Part shown: positions 55,830 to 64,000 of the stretch, one piece after another | Layout of the letters: each line of letters opens with the position of its first letter | Numbering within the stretch: position 1 is the stretch's first letter | NCBI RefSeq assembly: GCF_022447245.1 | Contig: NZ_JAKVBC010000010.1 | Span: 84,551-148,550 of the forward strand | Source: Kordia sp. | GTDB lineage: Bacteria; Bacteroidota; Bacteroidia; Flavobacteriales; Flavobacteriaceae | Reading direction: 5' to 3' | DNA length: 64,000 nucleotides | Position numbers and translations under genes: made by a program | The notes under the pieces: generated by a model | The model's database searches: none | The model's input: the letters and a program-made list of their open reading frames with translations, nothing else | Told to the model about the DNA's origin: nothing

Positions 55830-58800
55830 ATGAGAAAAATAATAGCTTACTTTATTAAGCATAGTGTTGCGGTAAATATCGTCATTGCTTTTTTTGTGAT
55901 TTTTGGAATTTACGGAGCATACACCTTAAATTCTTCTTTTTTCCCTTTGGTTGCTTCTAAAAATGTGACCATTAATGTTACCTATCCTGGTGCTTCCCCG
56001 CAAGAAATTGAAGAAGGAATTGTACTAAAAATTGAAGACAATCTAAAAGGGTTAAGTGGTGTAGAACGTGTTACTTCAACTTCAAATGAAAACAGTGGTA
56101 TTATCAATGTTGAGATTGAAAAAGGACGCGATATTGATTTTATGCTACTAGAAATCAAAAATGCTGTAGATCGTGTGCCATCGTTTCCAACAGGTATGGA
56201 ACCCTTGGTTGTTTCCAAGCGAGAAGCTGTCCGTGAAACTATATCTTTTGCCGTAAGTGGCGATGGAATTCCGCTAGTCACTTTAAAACAAATAGGCAGA
56301 CAAGTTGAAAACGATTTGCGTGGTATTGATGGTATTTCACAAATTAATATTACAGGATATCCGGATGAGGAAATAGAAATTGCTATCAATGAAACGAGTT
56401 TGTTGGCGTACAATTTATCATTTACAGAAGTTTCTAACGCTATCAATCAAGCTAGTTTAATTACTACTGGTGGAACTATAAAAACAAGTGCCGAAGAATA
56501 TCTTATTCGTGCCAATGCTCGCTCGTATTATGCAGATGAATTGTCTAATTTGGTTGTAAAATCAGATGCTACTGGACGAATTATTCGTTTAAAAGATGTT
56601 GCTACTGTTCGTGATCAGTTTTCTGAAACTCCCAATGCTAGTTATTTTGATGGAAATCTTTCTATCAACGTTAGTATCACAAGTACAAATACTGAAGATT
56701 TAATTTCTTCCGCAGATAAAACAAAAAAGTACATTGAAGAATTCAATCAAAAATATGACAATGTTCGACTAGATGTCGTAGATGACAGATCTAAAACTCT
56801 GGTACAACGTACCGATTTACTTGCTTGGAATGCTTTTATTGGAATGATCCTCGTACTCGCGTTTTTATCTTTATTCCTTAATACACGTTTGGCATTTTGG
56901 GTAGCATTTGGCTTACCTGTTGCTTTTTTGGGAATGTTTATGTTTGCTGGATATTTTAACATTACTATCAATGTATTGTCTCTTTTTGGGATGATTATCG
57001 TTATTGGTATTTTAGTAGATGATGGAATTGTGATCGCAGAAAATATCTATCAACAATACGAAAAAGGAAAATCGCCAGAGGATGCTGCTATTGATGGTGT
57101 TATGGAAGTATTACCCGCAATTCTTTCTGCAATTTTCACCACTATACTAGCCTTTAGTATATTTCTGTTTTTAGATGGTCGAATTGGCGACTTTTTTGGT
57201 GAGGTTTCCGTTGTTGTAATGCTGACACTCATTGTATCTTTGGTAGAAGCATTGATTATTTTACCTGCGCATTTAGCACATTCCAAAGCTTTACGTGCAC
57301 AAAATAAAGAACCTAAAGGACTACTACCGCGACTATTTTCAAAACTACGTTATATCAATACGTTTGGTGATGCTATTATGACTTGGTTGCGTGATAAAGT
57401 TTACAGTCCTGCATTGCGATTTTCACTAAGACACAAATTCTTAACCTTTTCTTTCTTCATTGTGTTTTTAATTTTAACACAAGCTAGTTTTATGGGAGGA
57501 ATTATTAGAGATGCATTTTTTCCAAGAATTGCAAGTGATAAAGTAACTATTACGCTCAACATGCCGAATGGAACAAATGAAAAAGTAACAGATAGTATTA
57601 TTTCATTTATAGAGGACAAAGCGAAACTAGTTACCAAAGAAATTCATAATGAATACCTTGGCGAAGATGCCCAAAAATATCTGGTAGAAAATATGATTCG
57701 CACCATAGGTCCAGGTTCTGCTAGAGCTAGATTAGAAGTCTATTTATTGCCAGGAGAAGAACGTCCAAATGAAATTACAGCTCCAATAGTTTCCAATCGT
57801 ATCAAAGAGGCTGTTGGCGATATTATAGGCATTGAAAGTTTAGTATATGGAAGTAATGGAAATTTTGGTGGACTTCCTGTCTCCGTTTCTTTACTAGGAA
57901 ATAATATTGCAGAATTAAAAGCTGTAAAAACAGAACTCAAAGAAGTTCTCAAAAATAACCCTGCATTAAAGGATGTTGTCGATACAGATCCGGCAGGAAT
58001 CAAAGAAATACGTATGCAACTTAACGAAAGTGCGTATGCTTTAGGCCTGAATTTACGAACGGTCATGACACAAGTGCGCTCGGCATTTTTTGGAGCACAA
58101 GCACAACGTTTTCAACGCGGACAAGATGAAATTAGAGTTTGGGTTCGTTATGACAGACCGAATCGTTCTTCTATCAATGATTTGGACAATATGCGTATCA
58201 TTACACCAAGTGGACAACGTGTGCCTTTAAAAGAAATTGCGAGTTACAGCATTGAACGTGGAGAAGTTGCCATCAATCACTTGGAAGGTCGTCGCGAAAT
58301 TCAAGTTTCAGCAGATATTAAAGACACCAAAAAGACAAGTTCAACAGATATTATGGCAGAACTCAAAGACGAGATTATGCCTGAGATATTATCCAGATAT
58401 CCAACCGTAACACCATCGTACGAAGGACAAAACAGAGAGCGTAATAAACTGATGGATTCCCTAGGCCCTGTAGGTTTAACGGTGTTGATTTTAATTTATA
58501 TTGTCATCGCGTTTACGTTTAGAAGTTACAGTCAGCCATTATTATTACTATTACTCATTCCGTTGAGTTTACCAGCCGTGGCTTGGGGACATTATTTTCA
58601 TGACTTTCCAGTAAATATTTTATCCATGTTAGGAATTATTGCTTTGATCGGAATTATGGTCAATGATGGACTCGTCTTGATTGGAAAATTCAATAACAAC
58701 TTGCTTGAAGGAATGTCGTTTGATGATGCCTTGTATCAAGCAGGTCGTGCACGTTTTAGAGCTATTTTCTTAACCTCCATTACAACCGTTGCAGGTTTGG

Positions 58801-59093
58801 CTCCATTAATTTTTGAGCCTAGCCGACAAGCACAATTCTTAATTCCAATGGCAATATCTATCGCCTACGGAATTGGTTTTGCCACAGTATTAACTTTAAT
58901 TGTGCTGCCTATTTTCTTATCGTTCAGTAACTCTGTAAAGAAAACAGGAAAATGGTTGTATTACAATAAAAGTATTACCAAAGAAGAAGTAGAACGTGTT
59001 GTTCGAGAAAAACAACATGAAAATCAACTTTTAGAAGCAACGCAACCAAAACAATTACCAAGCATAGAAACCTTTGAAGTTTTTAAAGATTAA
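55830..59093 (+). CDS. RND efflux pump, inner-membrane permease
   Basis: The protein has 1087 residues. TM1 is IIAYFIKHSVAVNIVIAFFV. The porter-domain motif reads TYPGASPQEIEEGIVLKIED; TM4 carries the proton-relay Asp pair in VDDGIVIAENIYQQYEKG; the second half repeats the plan (GIMVNDGLVLIGKFNNNLLE, then FLTSITTVAGLAPLIFEPSR). This is the AcrB/CusA-like fold of the HAE family. Substrates cannot be assigned. A 60-residue cytoplasmic tail ends the protein. It lies 3 bp after the adaptor gene. Confidence 0.95.
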   Translation: MRKIIAYFIKHSVAVNIVIAFFVIFGIYGAYTLNSSFFPLVASKNVTINVTYPGASPQEIEEGIVLKIEDNLKGLSGVERVTSTSNENSGIINVEIEKGRDIDFMLLEIKNAVDRVPSFPTGMEPLVVSKREAVRETISFAVSGDGIPLVTLKQIGRQVENDLRGIDGISQINITGYPDEEIEIAINETSLLAYNLSFTEVSNAINQASLITTGGTIKTSAEEYLIRANARSYYADELSNLVVKSDATGRIIRLKDVATVRDQFSETPNASYFDGNLSINVSITSTNTEDLISSADKTKKYIEEFNQKYDNVRLDVVDDRSKTLVQRTDLLAWNAFIGMILVLAFLSLFLNTRLAFWVAFGLPVAFLGMFMFAGYFNITINVLSLFGMIIVIGILVDDGIVIAENIYQQYEKGKSPEDAAIDGVMEVLPAILSAIFTTILAFSIFLFLDGRIGDFFGEVSVVVMLTLIVSLVEALIILPAHLAHSKALRAQNKEPKGLLPRLFSKLRYINTFGDAIMTWLRDKVYSPALRFSLRHKFLTFSFFIVFLILTQASFMGGIIRDAFFPRIASDKVTITLNMPNGTNEKVTDSIISFIEDKAKLVTKEIHNEYLGEDAQKYLVENMIRTIGPGSARARLEVYLLPGEERPNEITAPIVSNRIKEAVGDIIGIESLVYGSNGNFGGLPVSVSLLGNNIAELKAVKTELKEVLKNNPALKDVVDTDPAGIKEIRMQLNESAYALGLNLRTVMTQVRSAFFGAQAQRFQRGQDEIRVWVRYDRPNRSSINDLDNMRIITPSGQRVPLKEIASYSIERGEVAINHLEGRREIQVSADIKDTKKTSSTDIMAELKDEIMPEILSRYPTVTPSYEGQNRERNKLMDSLGPVGLTVLILIYIVIAFTFRSYSQPLLLLLLIPLSLPAVAWGHYFHDFPVNILSMLGIIALIGIMVNDGLVLIGKFNNNLLEGMSFDDALYQAGRARFRAIFLTSITTVAGLAPLIFEPSRQAQFLIPMAISIAYGIGFATVLTLIVLPIFLSFSNSVKKTGKWLYYNKSITKEEVERVVREKQHENQLLEATQPKQLPSIETFEVFKD

Positions 59094-59103
59094 AACGAAG
59101 CAA

Positions 59104-60420
59104 ATGCACCACAGAATTTATATCACATGCATAGTAGTTTTCTTCGGAATATACATGAATGCACAAGAAGTATTGACACCAGATAACGCCATTAAACTTA
59201 CCTTAGAACATAACTATGGAATTCAGATTGCCAATAATACCGTAAAAGTTGCTGAGAATAACACCAGTGTTTTAAACACAGGGTATTTGCCAACTGTGAC
59301 AGGAAATGCTGGCGCAACTTTTAATTTAGACAATACTGAAGCCGAATTTTCTAATGGAAATACTACAGTTTTAAATGGTGCTGAAAGTTCACGTTATAAT
59401 GCTGCTGTAAACCTCAACTATGTCTTATTTGATGGTTTGGGCAGATTGTATAATTATAAGCGACTTAAAGAACAATATCAATTATCGGAGTTACAAGCCC
59501 GAGAAACGATTGAAAACACTTTATTGCAACTATTTTCTGTGTATTATTCAGTAGCGCAACTTTCTGAAAATACAGATGCAATTAAGGAAACATTTGAAAT
59601 TTCTAAAGAACGTTTGGTGCGTTCTGAATATCAATTTGAATACGGCCAAAACACAAAACTAGATGTTTTAAATGCAGAAGTTGATATCAATAATGACAGC
59701 ATCAATATTGTAAATACGGAGCAACAACTCATCAACGCTAAGCGCGATTTGAATGTGATTTTAGGAAATAAATTGACACAAGAGTTTACAGTAGTCACGA
59801 ATATTTCTTGTCTGTTTCAATTGGATAAAGAAGATTTGTGGAACAAAACACAAGCAAACAATGTGTCTTTATTACAAGCAAATAAAAATATTGACATTAG
59901 CACATTGGATGTAAAATCGAATCGTTCGCAATATTTACCAACGGTTGGTTTAACAGGAAGTTACGGTTGGAATCGAAACAATAATAATGCAGCATCGTTT
60001 GTGGCTGTTTCTACCAACACAGGACTTTCTGGTGGCATTAATTTAACTTGGAATCTATTTGATGGCGGAAGTACCATAACGCGTGTAAAAAACGCTAAGA
60101 TTGCTTTGGAAAATCAGCAATTGCAAAAAGAGCAAATTTTAATCGATTTGGAACGCAACTTCAATAATGCGTGGGACGATTATCAAAATAAAGTCTTAAT
60201 CTACCAATTACAGGAAGAAAACATTAAAACGGCTCAAAACAACTTTAATCGTACCAAAGAAAAGTTCAAAATAGGACAAGTCAACTCCATTGAATTCCGA
60301 CAAGCACAGTTAAACTTATTAAATGCAGAACTCAGCAGAAACCAGGCAAAATACAACGCAAAATTGGCAGAGTTGGTCGTTTTACAATTAAGTGGTGATT
60401 TGTTGAATGTGAAATTTTGA
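59104..60420 (+). CDS. TolC-like outer-membrane efflux channel
   Basis: I start it at ATG 59104 (MHHRIYITCIVVFFGIYMNA), which begins a signal peptide; a frame from 59074 would overlap the permease. The protein has 438 residues. Two OEP repeats are visible: LTLEHNYGIQIANNTVKVAE with FQFEYGQNTKLDVLNAEVDI, and SNRSQYLPTVGLTGSYGW with FKIGQVNSIEFRQAQLNLLN. It completes the tripartite RND pump. It lies 10 bp after the permease stop. Confidence 0.93.
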   Translation: MHHRIYITCIVVFFGIYMNAQEVLTPDNAIKLTLEHNYGIQIANNTVKVAENNTSVLNTGYLPTVTGNAGATFNLDNTEAEFSNGNTTVLNGAESSRYNAAVNLNYVLFDGLGRLYNYKRLKEQYQLSELQARETIENTLLQLFSVYYSVAQLSENTDAIKETFEISKERLVRSEYQFEYGQNTKLDVLNAEVDINNDSINIVNTEQQLINAKRDLNVILGNKLTQEFTVVTNISCLFQLDKEDLWNKTQANNVSLLQANKNIDISTLDVKSNRSQYLPTVGLTGSYGWNRNNNNAASFVAVSTNTGLSGGINLTWNLFDGGSTITRVKNAKIALENQQLQKEQILIDLERNFNNAWDDYQNKVLIYQLQEENIKTAQNNFNRTKEKFKIGQVNSIEFRQAQLNLLNAELSRNQAKYNAKLAELVVLQLSGDLLNVKF

Positions 60421-60626
60421 TTTAGATACGCTTCACTGTTAGACTCGGCTTCGCCTTTTAGATATTAGATCGCTTCGCTTTTAGACTTTTTGTTTATTTG
60501 TTTATGTTTGATACGTCTTTGCGAGGAGTTCACGACGAAGCAATCTGCTTCTTAAAGTGCAAGTAGCTTCACTTCTTTCGCTATAAAAATCTAAGAAGTC
60601 TAACAATCTAAAAGGCAAAGCCAAGT
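60421..60626. repeat. Dispersed-repeat-rich intergenic region
   Basis: The 206-bp gap holds GCGAGGAGTTCACGACGAAG CAATCTGCTTC (60520-60550), which shares words with the palindrome at 41664-41770. It also holds several imperfect copies of 'TTAGA-n-CGCTTCG-n-TTTAGA' (60423-60490). None is coding. Similar degenerate text lies at 30785-30860. Confidence 0.5.
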
Positions 60627-61496
60627 CTAATCCACAAGTTCCAACTTATACCCAACACCATGCACATTGGTGAGTTTAATCCTTTCGTCTTCTTTTAGTT
60701 TTTTACGAAGTTTGGAAATGTACGTGTCTAAGCTTCTTCCTACAATAACGCCGTTATCTTCCCATACTTTTTTCGTCAATTCATCACGGGTAACGACTTG
60801 ATTTAGGTTTGCAGCAAAAATCTGTAATAACTCACATTCTTTTTTAGAAAGGTTGATCTCCGTTGCTTGTTTGACCAGTTTATTTTGGGTAGGATAAAAA
60901 TGAAAGCTTCCAATGGTTGCAAAATGTTCTTGAGTTTCTTGCGGAGTTTCGTTTACTTTTTTATTTCGAAAGAAAAAGAATTCCAACCAAATAAAAATAA
61001 GCAACACAAGTCCATACAAAATAGTTGACACGGTAAAAACACCCTTGTTTTTAGACGTAAATCGCACTTGAACTCTATAGCAATTCTTTGGCAAATATCT
61101 TCCTCTGCAAGGAATAAGTGTATTCTCTTCTTGTTTTCGTATTTCATAACTATACGCCACTTCCTCGTCGGCACATTGCAAGACTTCTACTAGATATTCT
61201 TTGGGTAATTCTGCTCGTACAAAACTATCTTCTATGATAGAAACCATGGCGTTTGGCTCAAACGTTAAGTGACTTTGAAAGGAAAGCTCATATTTTGCAG
61301 CACTGATTTCTCTTACAGGTAAAATTAACGAAGTGGAATCTTTTTCAGACAATAACAACTTATTACCCACATCGCGCAGTGCAATTTTTACTTTTTCTGA
61401 AAATGCGGTTTGGTTGGTATCTAGTGTTGAAAACAACCAAATACCTAACACACTAACTATCAAAAATCTGTAACTATAGATTCTCTTTTTATTCAT
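60627..61496 (-). CDS. Membrane-anchored ToxR-like winged-helix regulator
   Basis: I start it at M(61494-61496), MNKKRIYSYRFLIVSVLGIW, which begins an N-terminal helix; a frame from 61568 adds 24 residues. The protein has 289 residues. Helix one (about 8-24) and helix two (FTVSTILYGLVLLIFIWLEF FFF, about 165-185) enclose a ~135-residue periplasmic domain. The C-terminal ~100 residues are an OmpR/PhoB-type winged helix (INLSKKECELLQIFAANLNQ VVTRDELTKKVWED, then SLDTYISKLRKKL, then LTNVHGVGYKLEL). There is no receiver domain. It should sense a periplasmic signal and bind DNA from the membrane. It is divergent from the propeller lipoprotein gene. Confidence 0.88.
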   Translation of the reverse strand: MNKKRIYSYRFLIVSVLGIWLFSTLDTNQTAFSEKVKIALRDVGNKLLLSEKDSTSLILPVREISAAKYELSFQSHLTFEPNAMVSIIEDSFVRAELPKEYLVEVLQCADEEVAYSYEIRKQEENTLIPCRGRYLPKNCYRVQVRFTSKNKGVFTVSTILYGLVLLIFIWLEFFFFRNKKVNETPQETQEHFATIGSFHFYPTQNKLVKQATEINLSKKECELLQIFAANLNQVVTRDELTKKVWEDNGVIVGRSLDTYISKLRKKLKEDERIKLTNVHGVGYKLELVD

Positions 61497-61623
61497 AACA
61501 GCTGTAAATAACATACAATTTCGTGACTTTTTACAACTGTTGACACTTCTTTTACACTTTTTTGACACTTTTTAGCACGCCTCCAATCTAGTTTTACGCT
61601 TGAAATCAAAAACAATCAAAAAA

Positions 61624-62546
61624 ATGAAAAGAAAACTTTTAATAGTATTAATGATTATAACTATTTCTTGTAACTCTCAAGAGAAGAAGGCTAAAACCAT
61701 TTATAGTGAAAATACTACTGAACAAAACAAAGCTTTACAAATTGGACAATATGTGGTTAATACGTTTCAAGATTCAAAAGGAAATTTATGGTTTGGAACT
61801 GGTGCAAGTTTATCAAAATATGACGGAAAAACGTTTTCAAACTATTCCGAAAAAGATGGACTCTGTAGTAATATGATCAGTAATTTATATATGGATAGTA
61901 AAGGAATTTTTTGGATTGGTACTTGGGGAGGAGTCTGCACGTTTAATGGAACTCAGTTTGAAGAATTTTCCATTCCATACCCAAAAATAAGTACGAAAAT
62001 AAACCCAGATACCAAAAATTGGATAACCGAAATCACAGAAGATGCTGAAGGGAATATTTGGTTTGGAAGAGACGCTTACGGCGCCAGTAAATTTGATGGA
62101 CACTCATTTACACATTTTACAAAAAAAGAAGGGTTGAACTCTAATAATGTCCAATCAATTGTGGAAGATGCAGAAGGAAATATCTGGATAGGAACGAGAG
62201 TAGCAGAAAAAGACAATGTAATCCTGATAAACGAATTGGTAACGGTGGTTTAAACAAATATGATGGCAAAAAATTTATTCACTTTCCTACAATAAATGGA
62301 GTTAACAAAAGTGATGTTTATGCAATTTACAAAGACAATTCAAGCAGATTATGGATTAGTACAATCAGCAATGGTATTTATACATATGCAAACAATGAGT
62401 TCGTAAACTATAATGTTCCAAAGACTACAATGAGCTTAATAAAAGATACAAAAGGAAATATTTGGCTAGGATGCTCAGGTGGATCATACAAAATGGACAA
62501 ACAAGGAAAAGTAATAAATGTAACGTTAAATGGCCCTTGGAAATAA
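61624..62546 (+). pseudogene. Propeller lipoprotein (two-component-type blades) split by a frameshift
   Basis: The gene starts at ATG 61624 with a lipoprotein signal (LIVLMIITISCNSQEKK). Blades typical of two-component regulator propellers follow: DSKGNLWFGTGASLSKYDGK TFS, DSKGIFWIGTWGGVCTFNGT, DAEGNIWFGRDAYGASKFDG and DAEGNIWIGTRVAEKDN. At about 62215-62228 the frame shifts by one base and the blades continue as PDKRIGNGGLNKYDGKKFIH F, then DTKGNIWLGCSGGS, ending at 62546. A one-base deletion near GTAATCC would account for it. It has no kinase or transmembrane output, so it would be a stand-alone propeller of about 307 residues. A real pseudogene or a sequencing error are both possible. Confidence 0.8.
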
Positions 62547-62594
62547 CAACATACAAACAATCAAAAAATGAACATCAATTAAATTTTTAGACAA

Positions 62595-63149
62595 ATGAAA
62601 AAAACACTGATTTACATCGTTTTTTTAGCGATAACAAACCTAAATGCACAAGAACAACTCACCATCAATACTTCTAAAAGTGAAATAAAATGGTCTTGCG
62701 ATTACAGTTTTTATTTTAATGGTCATTACGGATATGTAAATTTTCAAGAAGGCTATTTTATAAAAACAGGAGACATGATTACCAGTGGTCGTTTTGTGAT
62801 TGATCTCAACACGATTATGGCTACCGATATGGAAGCAGAAGGCAACAAAAATCTGACAGCACATTTAAAAGATCCTGATTTTTTTGATGTAAAAAAGTAT
62901 CCAAAAGCGAGCTTAGTTATCACCAAAGTTACCTATCATGATCCTACACATTTTGAAGCAGAAGCCAATTTGAAAATTAAAGGCATCATAAAACCTATAA
63001 AATTTCAGGCAACGGTAAACTTTGAAGAAAAAACAATGACTACGAAGTTTAAAATTGATCGTACACGTTGGGGAATTACCTATAACAGCACTATAAAAGA
63101 CAGCGCAATTTCTGATGCTATTGGTTTTGAAGTAAAAATAAGTTTGTAA
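62595..63149 (+). CDS. YceI-family exported lipid-binding-like protein
   Basis: The protein has 184 residues with a signal peptide ending TNLNAQ. YceI features are INTSKSEIKWSCDYSFYFNG HYGYVNFQEGYF, then AHLKDPDFFDVKKYPKASLV ITKV, then LKIKGIIKPIKFQATVNFEE, then FKIDRTRWGITYNS. The family forms a lipocalin-like barrel binding isoprenoid chains. It starts 48 bp after the propeller pseudogene and 9 bp before the next gene, so it is probably co-transcribed with it. Confidence 0.94.
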   Translation: MKKTLIYIVFLAITNLNAQEQLTINTSKSEIKWSCDYSFYFNGHYGYVNFQEGYFIKTGDMITSGRFVIDLNTIMATDMEAEGNKNLTAHLKDPDFFDVKKYPKASLVITKVTYHDPTHFEAEANLKIKGIIKPIKFQATVNFEEKTMTTKFKIDRTRWGITYNSTIKDSAISDAIGFEVKISL

Positions 63150-63158
63150 TTTACCTCC

Positions 63159-63752
63159 ATGAAAAAGATACTATTACTACTCACATTTTTTTGTGCAATC
63201 TCAGTATTTGGACAAAAAGAAGATTACAAAAGAGCTTTGGTCACTTTTGATGATTCTTGGCGGGAAGAAATTATTCCAATGCCTATAGGTTTTGCACCTC
63301 AAATTCCGTTAAAAGGTATCGAAGAAGTACGTTTTGCCAAAGGTTGGTCAACAAAAGGAGACGATACGTTTTGGACCTATGCATTTCTATGGAATATAGA
63401 GCTCACAGAAATGCTTTCCACGAAGCAACTAGAACTATATATGCAATACTATTTTGATGGTTTAATGACTACTGTCAACAAAGATAAAGACAAGGTTGTA
63501 CCTAAAACCATAGCACTATTTTTGAAAAAGGAAACCAATACAGACGCGAATCATTTTGTTGGAAAAATACAGTTATACGATTCGTTTCATACCAAAGATA
63601 TCATTACATTAAATTGTACCGTACTGCAATACAACTGTACAAAAGAGAAAAAATCAATGGTTTTATTCCATTTTTCTCCGAAAGAATTTGGACATGCTAC
63701 TTGGGACGAATTACATACGGTTAAACTAAAAGAAAAACCTTGTAACCACTAA
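63159..63752 (+). CDS. Exported protein of unknown function
   Basis: The protein has 197 residues with a signal peptide (ILLLLTFFCAISVFGQKED). The mature part reads VTFDDSWREEIIPMPIGFAP QIPLKGIEEVRFAKGWSTKG, then QLELYMQYYFDGLMTTVNKD, ending KKSMVLFHFSPKEFGHATWD ELHTVKL. I recognise no domain with certainty, though flavobacterial proteins of this type occur near YceI genes. It lies 9 bp after the YceI stop, in the same operon, and ends 12 bp before a terminator. Confidence 0.7.
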   Translation: MKKILLLLTFFCAISVFGQKEDYKRALVTFDDSWREEIIPMPIGFAPQIPLKGIEEVRFAKGWSTKGDDTFWTYAFLWNIELTEMLSTKQLELYMQYYFDGLMTTVNKDKDKVVPKTIALFLKKETNTDANHFVGKIQLYDSFHTKDIITLNCTVLQYNCTKEKKSMVLFHFSPKEFGHATWDELHTVKLKEKPCNH

Positions 63753-63764
63753 AATTGATATTAA

Positions 63765-63794
63765 AAAAACCTTTCCGATTATGGAAAGGTTTTT
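63765..63794. terminator. Hairpin terminator
   Basis: AAAAACCTTTCC pairs with GGAAAGGTTTTT around a 6-nt loop, 12 bp after the stop at 63752, with A and T runs on either side. Confidence 0.85.
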
Positions 63795-63898
63795 GCCAAA
63801 GAACCAACAATTAATTACTATGCTAATTATGAACAATTAGCTAGCTTTTAGCACTCGTTCTTTCTCATAGTTTGTTAGTTTTTATATTTAGGAGCCTA

Positions 63899-64000
63899 CT
63901 ATTTCATGCTTTCGTAAGCAGCCAATTGTGCATCTAACTCATCCAAATCACTATTAAAAACAGGTTTCATTTTAAAGTATCTACCATCTTTTTGATAGTA
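63899..64000 (-). CDS. Unknown protein, C-terminal fragment (cut by window edge)
   Basis: An open frame enters from the right edge on the minus strand and ends at TAG (63899-63901): YYQKDGRYFKMKPVFNSDLD, then ELDAQLAAYESMK. It shows 33 codons only. No family can be assigned. Convergent with the operon ending at 63752. Confidence 0.5.
   Translation of the reverse strand, partial: YYQKDGRYFKMKPVFNSDLDELDAQLAAYESMK

Noticed and set aside
1..64000. CRISPR arrays, tRNA or rRNA genes, integrases or intact insertion sequences
   Set aside because: No direct-repeat arrays, cloverleaf-like sequences with CCA ends, rRNA motifs or transposase coding regions were recognised.

Overview
This window looks like a chromosome segment from a marine member of the Flavobacteriaceae (Bacteroidota), probably Kordia or a close relative; the genus is a guess. 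The evidence is low GC, Bacteroidota-type -7 boxes (TAnnTTTG), Por-secretion (T9SS) C-terminal sorting domains of types A and B, a PID-CTERM-type small protein, LytTR regulation, and a housekeeping cluster yceD-rpmF-fabH-accB-accC without strong Shine-Dalgarno sites. No rRNA, tRNA, CRISPR array or intact insertion sequence was seen.

Layout. (1) 1-2445: a signalling set of FIST sensor C-terminus, histidine kinase, Hpt protein and LytTR response regulator. (2) 2447-3290: scars, namely an AIPR-type phage-resistance gene cut at both ends and a leftover tail resembling the end of the neighbouring glycoside hydrolase. (3) 3292-11008: an exopolysaccharide-type locus. A leftward operon encodes a polytopic PTPS_related-like membrane protein, an exported beta-sandwich-like protein and a membrane-anchored GH5-like hydrolase. 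Divergent from it are a receiver-GT2 fusion and a short GT2-like protein. (4) 11196-30000: a decayed Spondin_N lipoprotein gene, T9SS cell-surface proteins, a two-haem lipoprotein, an ABC ATPase, a prolyl oligopeptidase, a DoxX-like protein, asd, mscL, alr, tdk, and a 1350-residue type-B T9SS protein. (5) 30100-37600: rsmI, a methyltransferase, two tandem paralogous T9SS type-A proteins, and a dead lanthipeptide-like precursor. (6) 37651-43126: a second export locus with TPR/beta-barrel outer-membrane protein, STAS protein, PST-type flippase broken by an amber codon, and GT4. (7) 43248-48241: a broken DEDDh exonuclease, a GreA-like protein, a FAD oxidoreductase, an AraC regulator, a PEBP protein and a broken TPR-like gene. 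(8) 48479-54332: fatty-acid, ribosomal, pyridoxal and riboflavin genes. (9) 54666-60420: an RND efflux operon. (10) 60627-64000: a membrane ToxR-like regulator, a frameshifted propeller lipoprotein, a YceI protein and an unknown exported protein.

How it may work together. Loci 3 and 6 supply most of what an envelope-polysaccharide pathway needs: glycosyltransferases, flippase, periplasmic hydrolase, outer-membrane TPR/beta-barrel exporter, plus receiver and STAS control domains. The receiver-GT2 gene and the two tandem T9SS genes carry the same 15-bp element (ATTGCATTTCGTCTA) placed 65-66 nt upstream of a TAnnTTTG box. This suggests one activator switches on both polysaccharide synthesis and matrix or adhesion proteins. 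The Hpt and LytTR genes nearby are candidates for feeding that control.

At least six accessory genes carry stop codons or frameshifts, while every recognisable housekeeping gene in the window is intact. This points to real decay of dispensable genes, although assembly error must be excluded site by site.
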